A DNA stretch of 6,527 nucleotides, taken from contig JASHOI010000677.1 in the NCBI GenBank assembly GCA_030041195.1, positions 1 to 6,527 of the forward strand, written 5' to 3'. Position 1 is the first letter of the stretch, and the number at the start of each line of letters is the position of its first letter. The notes beneath the pieces were generated by a model, which worked only from the letters and a program-made list of their open reading frames with translations, had not been told where the DNA came from and made no database searches. Source of the DNA: Streptosporangiaceae bacterium (GTDB taxonomy: Bacteria; Actinomycetota; Actinomycetes; Streptosporangiales; Streptosporangiaceae). Below, piece by piece: positions 6,109 through 6,527 of the stretch. The position numbers and the translations under genes were made by a program.

Positions 6109-6419
6109 CCCGACCGAATTGTCTCCTCCGCAGCGAGAGCACCATTATCAGGGCGGCTCGAGCCGTGGAGCCGTTTCGCGCAGCACCGGCCAGCAAGGCG
6201 GCGCACATAACGACACTCGCCCGAGGGTCGGCATGGCTTCGGCGGCGGCGCCCGAATCGGCGATCGGAAACTCGGCGACCTGATACGTCTGCCCACGCAA
6301 CGTGATTGGCCCTCTACCTGAGGCAGGCGCGCAGTTCCGCCTTCGATATGGCTCACGAAGTCGCGCTCTCGACCGAACTCTTTCCGGGCCGGAATTGGGT
6401 GATCCGCGCGTGCGGACTG
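6109..6419. other. Intergenic region between convergent genes, no gene recognised
   Basis: This stretch of about 310 bases follows the ribbon-helix-helix-like gene. It contains a perfect 12-bp palindrome, CGGCTCGAGCCG (6154-6165), which could fold into a 4-bp hairpin but lacks a T-run, so I do not call it a terminator. On the minus strand a short segment (about 6220-6320) reads plausibly as protein (GPITLRGQTYQVAEFPIAD), but it has no supported start or end and lies in a different frame from the partial gene at the right edge. It may be a gene relic or chance. Confidence 0.4.
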
Positions 6420-6527
6420 CTACCCCAGGGGGTCGGCAGTCCACTTAGCCGGGTTCAGGCCAAGTAGGTGCAGCCTCGTGTACACGCCGAACGCACCGCC
6501 TAGCTGGTAGCTGCCGGGCAGCGGCGC
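6420..6527 (-). CDS. C-terminal end of an unidentified protein (partial)
   Basis: From the right edge inward the minus strand is open for 35 codons and ends at TAG 6422-6420. Third positions are mostly G or C (29 of 35 by hand count). The translation has a protein-like composition with aromatic and small residues (SYQLGGAFGVYTRLHLLGL, residues 6-24, then NPAKW) and a short acidic tail. The start lies outside the window. I do not recognise the family. It would be convergent with the ribbon-helix-helix-like gene. The piece is short, so chance openness is a real possibility. Confidence 0.35.
   Translation of the reverse strand, partial: APLPGSYQLGGAFGVYTRLHLLGLNPAKWTADPLG

Noticed and set aside
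6154..6165. 12-bp perfect palindrome as a transcription terminator
   Set aside because: The hairpin stem would be only four pairs with a TCGA loop and no T-run follows.
1..6527. Insertion sequence, CRISPR array, tRNA or rRNA
   Set aside because: I saw no transposase motifs, terminal inverted repeats with target duplications, regularly spaced repeats, or tRNA/rRNA-like folding sequences on either strand. The duplication of the ABC cassette needs no mobile element to explain it.

Overview
The window looks like chromosomal DNA of a high-G+C actinomycete. The sequence is strongly G+C-rich, the coding frames favour G or C at third positions, GTG and TTG starts appear, and the left-hand gene belongs to the mycothiol-dependent maleylpyruvate isomerase / DinB-like family. 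Mycothiol is the actinobacterial low-molecular-weight thiol. I cannot name the genus.

Layout, left to right. Positions 1-387 hold no firmly supported gene, only one doubtful small frame whose stop overlaps the next start. A complete mycothiol-dependent enzyme-like gene lies at 388-1092 (+). A convergent spacer of about 420 bases follows. Positions 1516-5445, all on the minus strand, carry a tandemly duplicated two-gene ABC-transporter cassette, transcribed right to left as permease B (5445-4087), an ATPase relic (4048-3755), permease A (3628-2240) and an ATPase pseudogene (2229-1516). Diverging from permease B is a plus-strand gene at 5548-6108 for a 186-aa protein whose C-terminal third looks like a ribbon-helix-helix DNA-binding domain. 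The last 420 bases are mostly without a recognisable gene, but the right edge carries the probable C-terminal end of a minus-strand gene.

The main point of interest is the ABC cassette. Both FtsX/MacB-type permeases are full length and have clean reading frames with good ribosome-binding sites. Both ATPase genes that should power them are damaged. One has three apparent single-base insertions plus altered signature-motif residues. The other has collapsed to a 97-codon remnant that joins the P-loop directly to the DEPTGN region and then to the C-terminal tail, and its Walker A lysine is replaced by arginine. Either this exporter system is newly dying, or its permeases are driven by an ATPase encoded elsewhere. 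The divergent ribbon-helix-helix gene and the GAAAC-type repeats around its start suggest local control of both transcription units. I saw no insertion sequence, CRISPR array, tRNA or rRNA.
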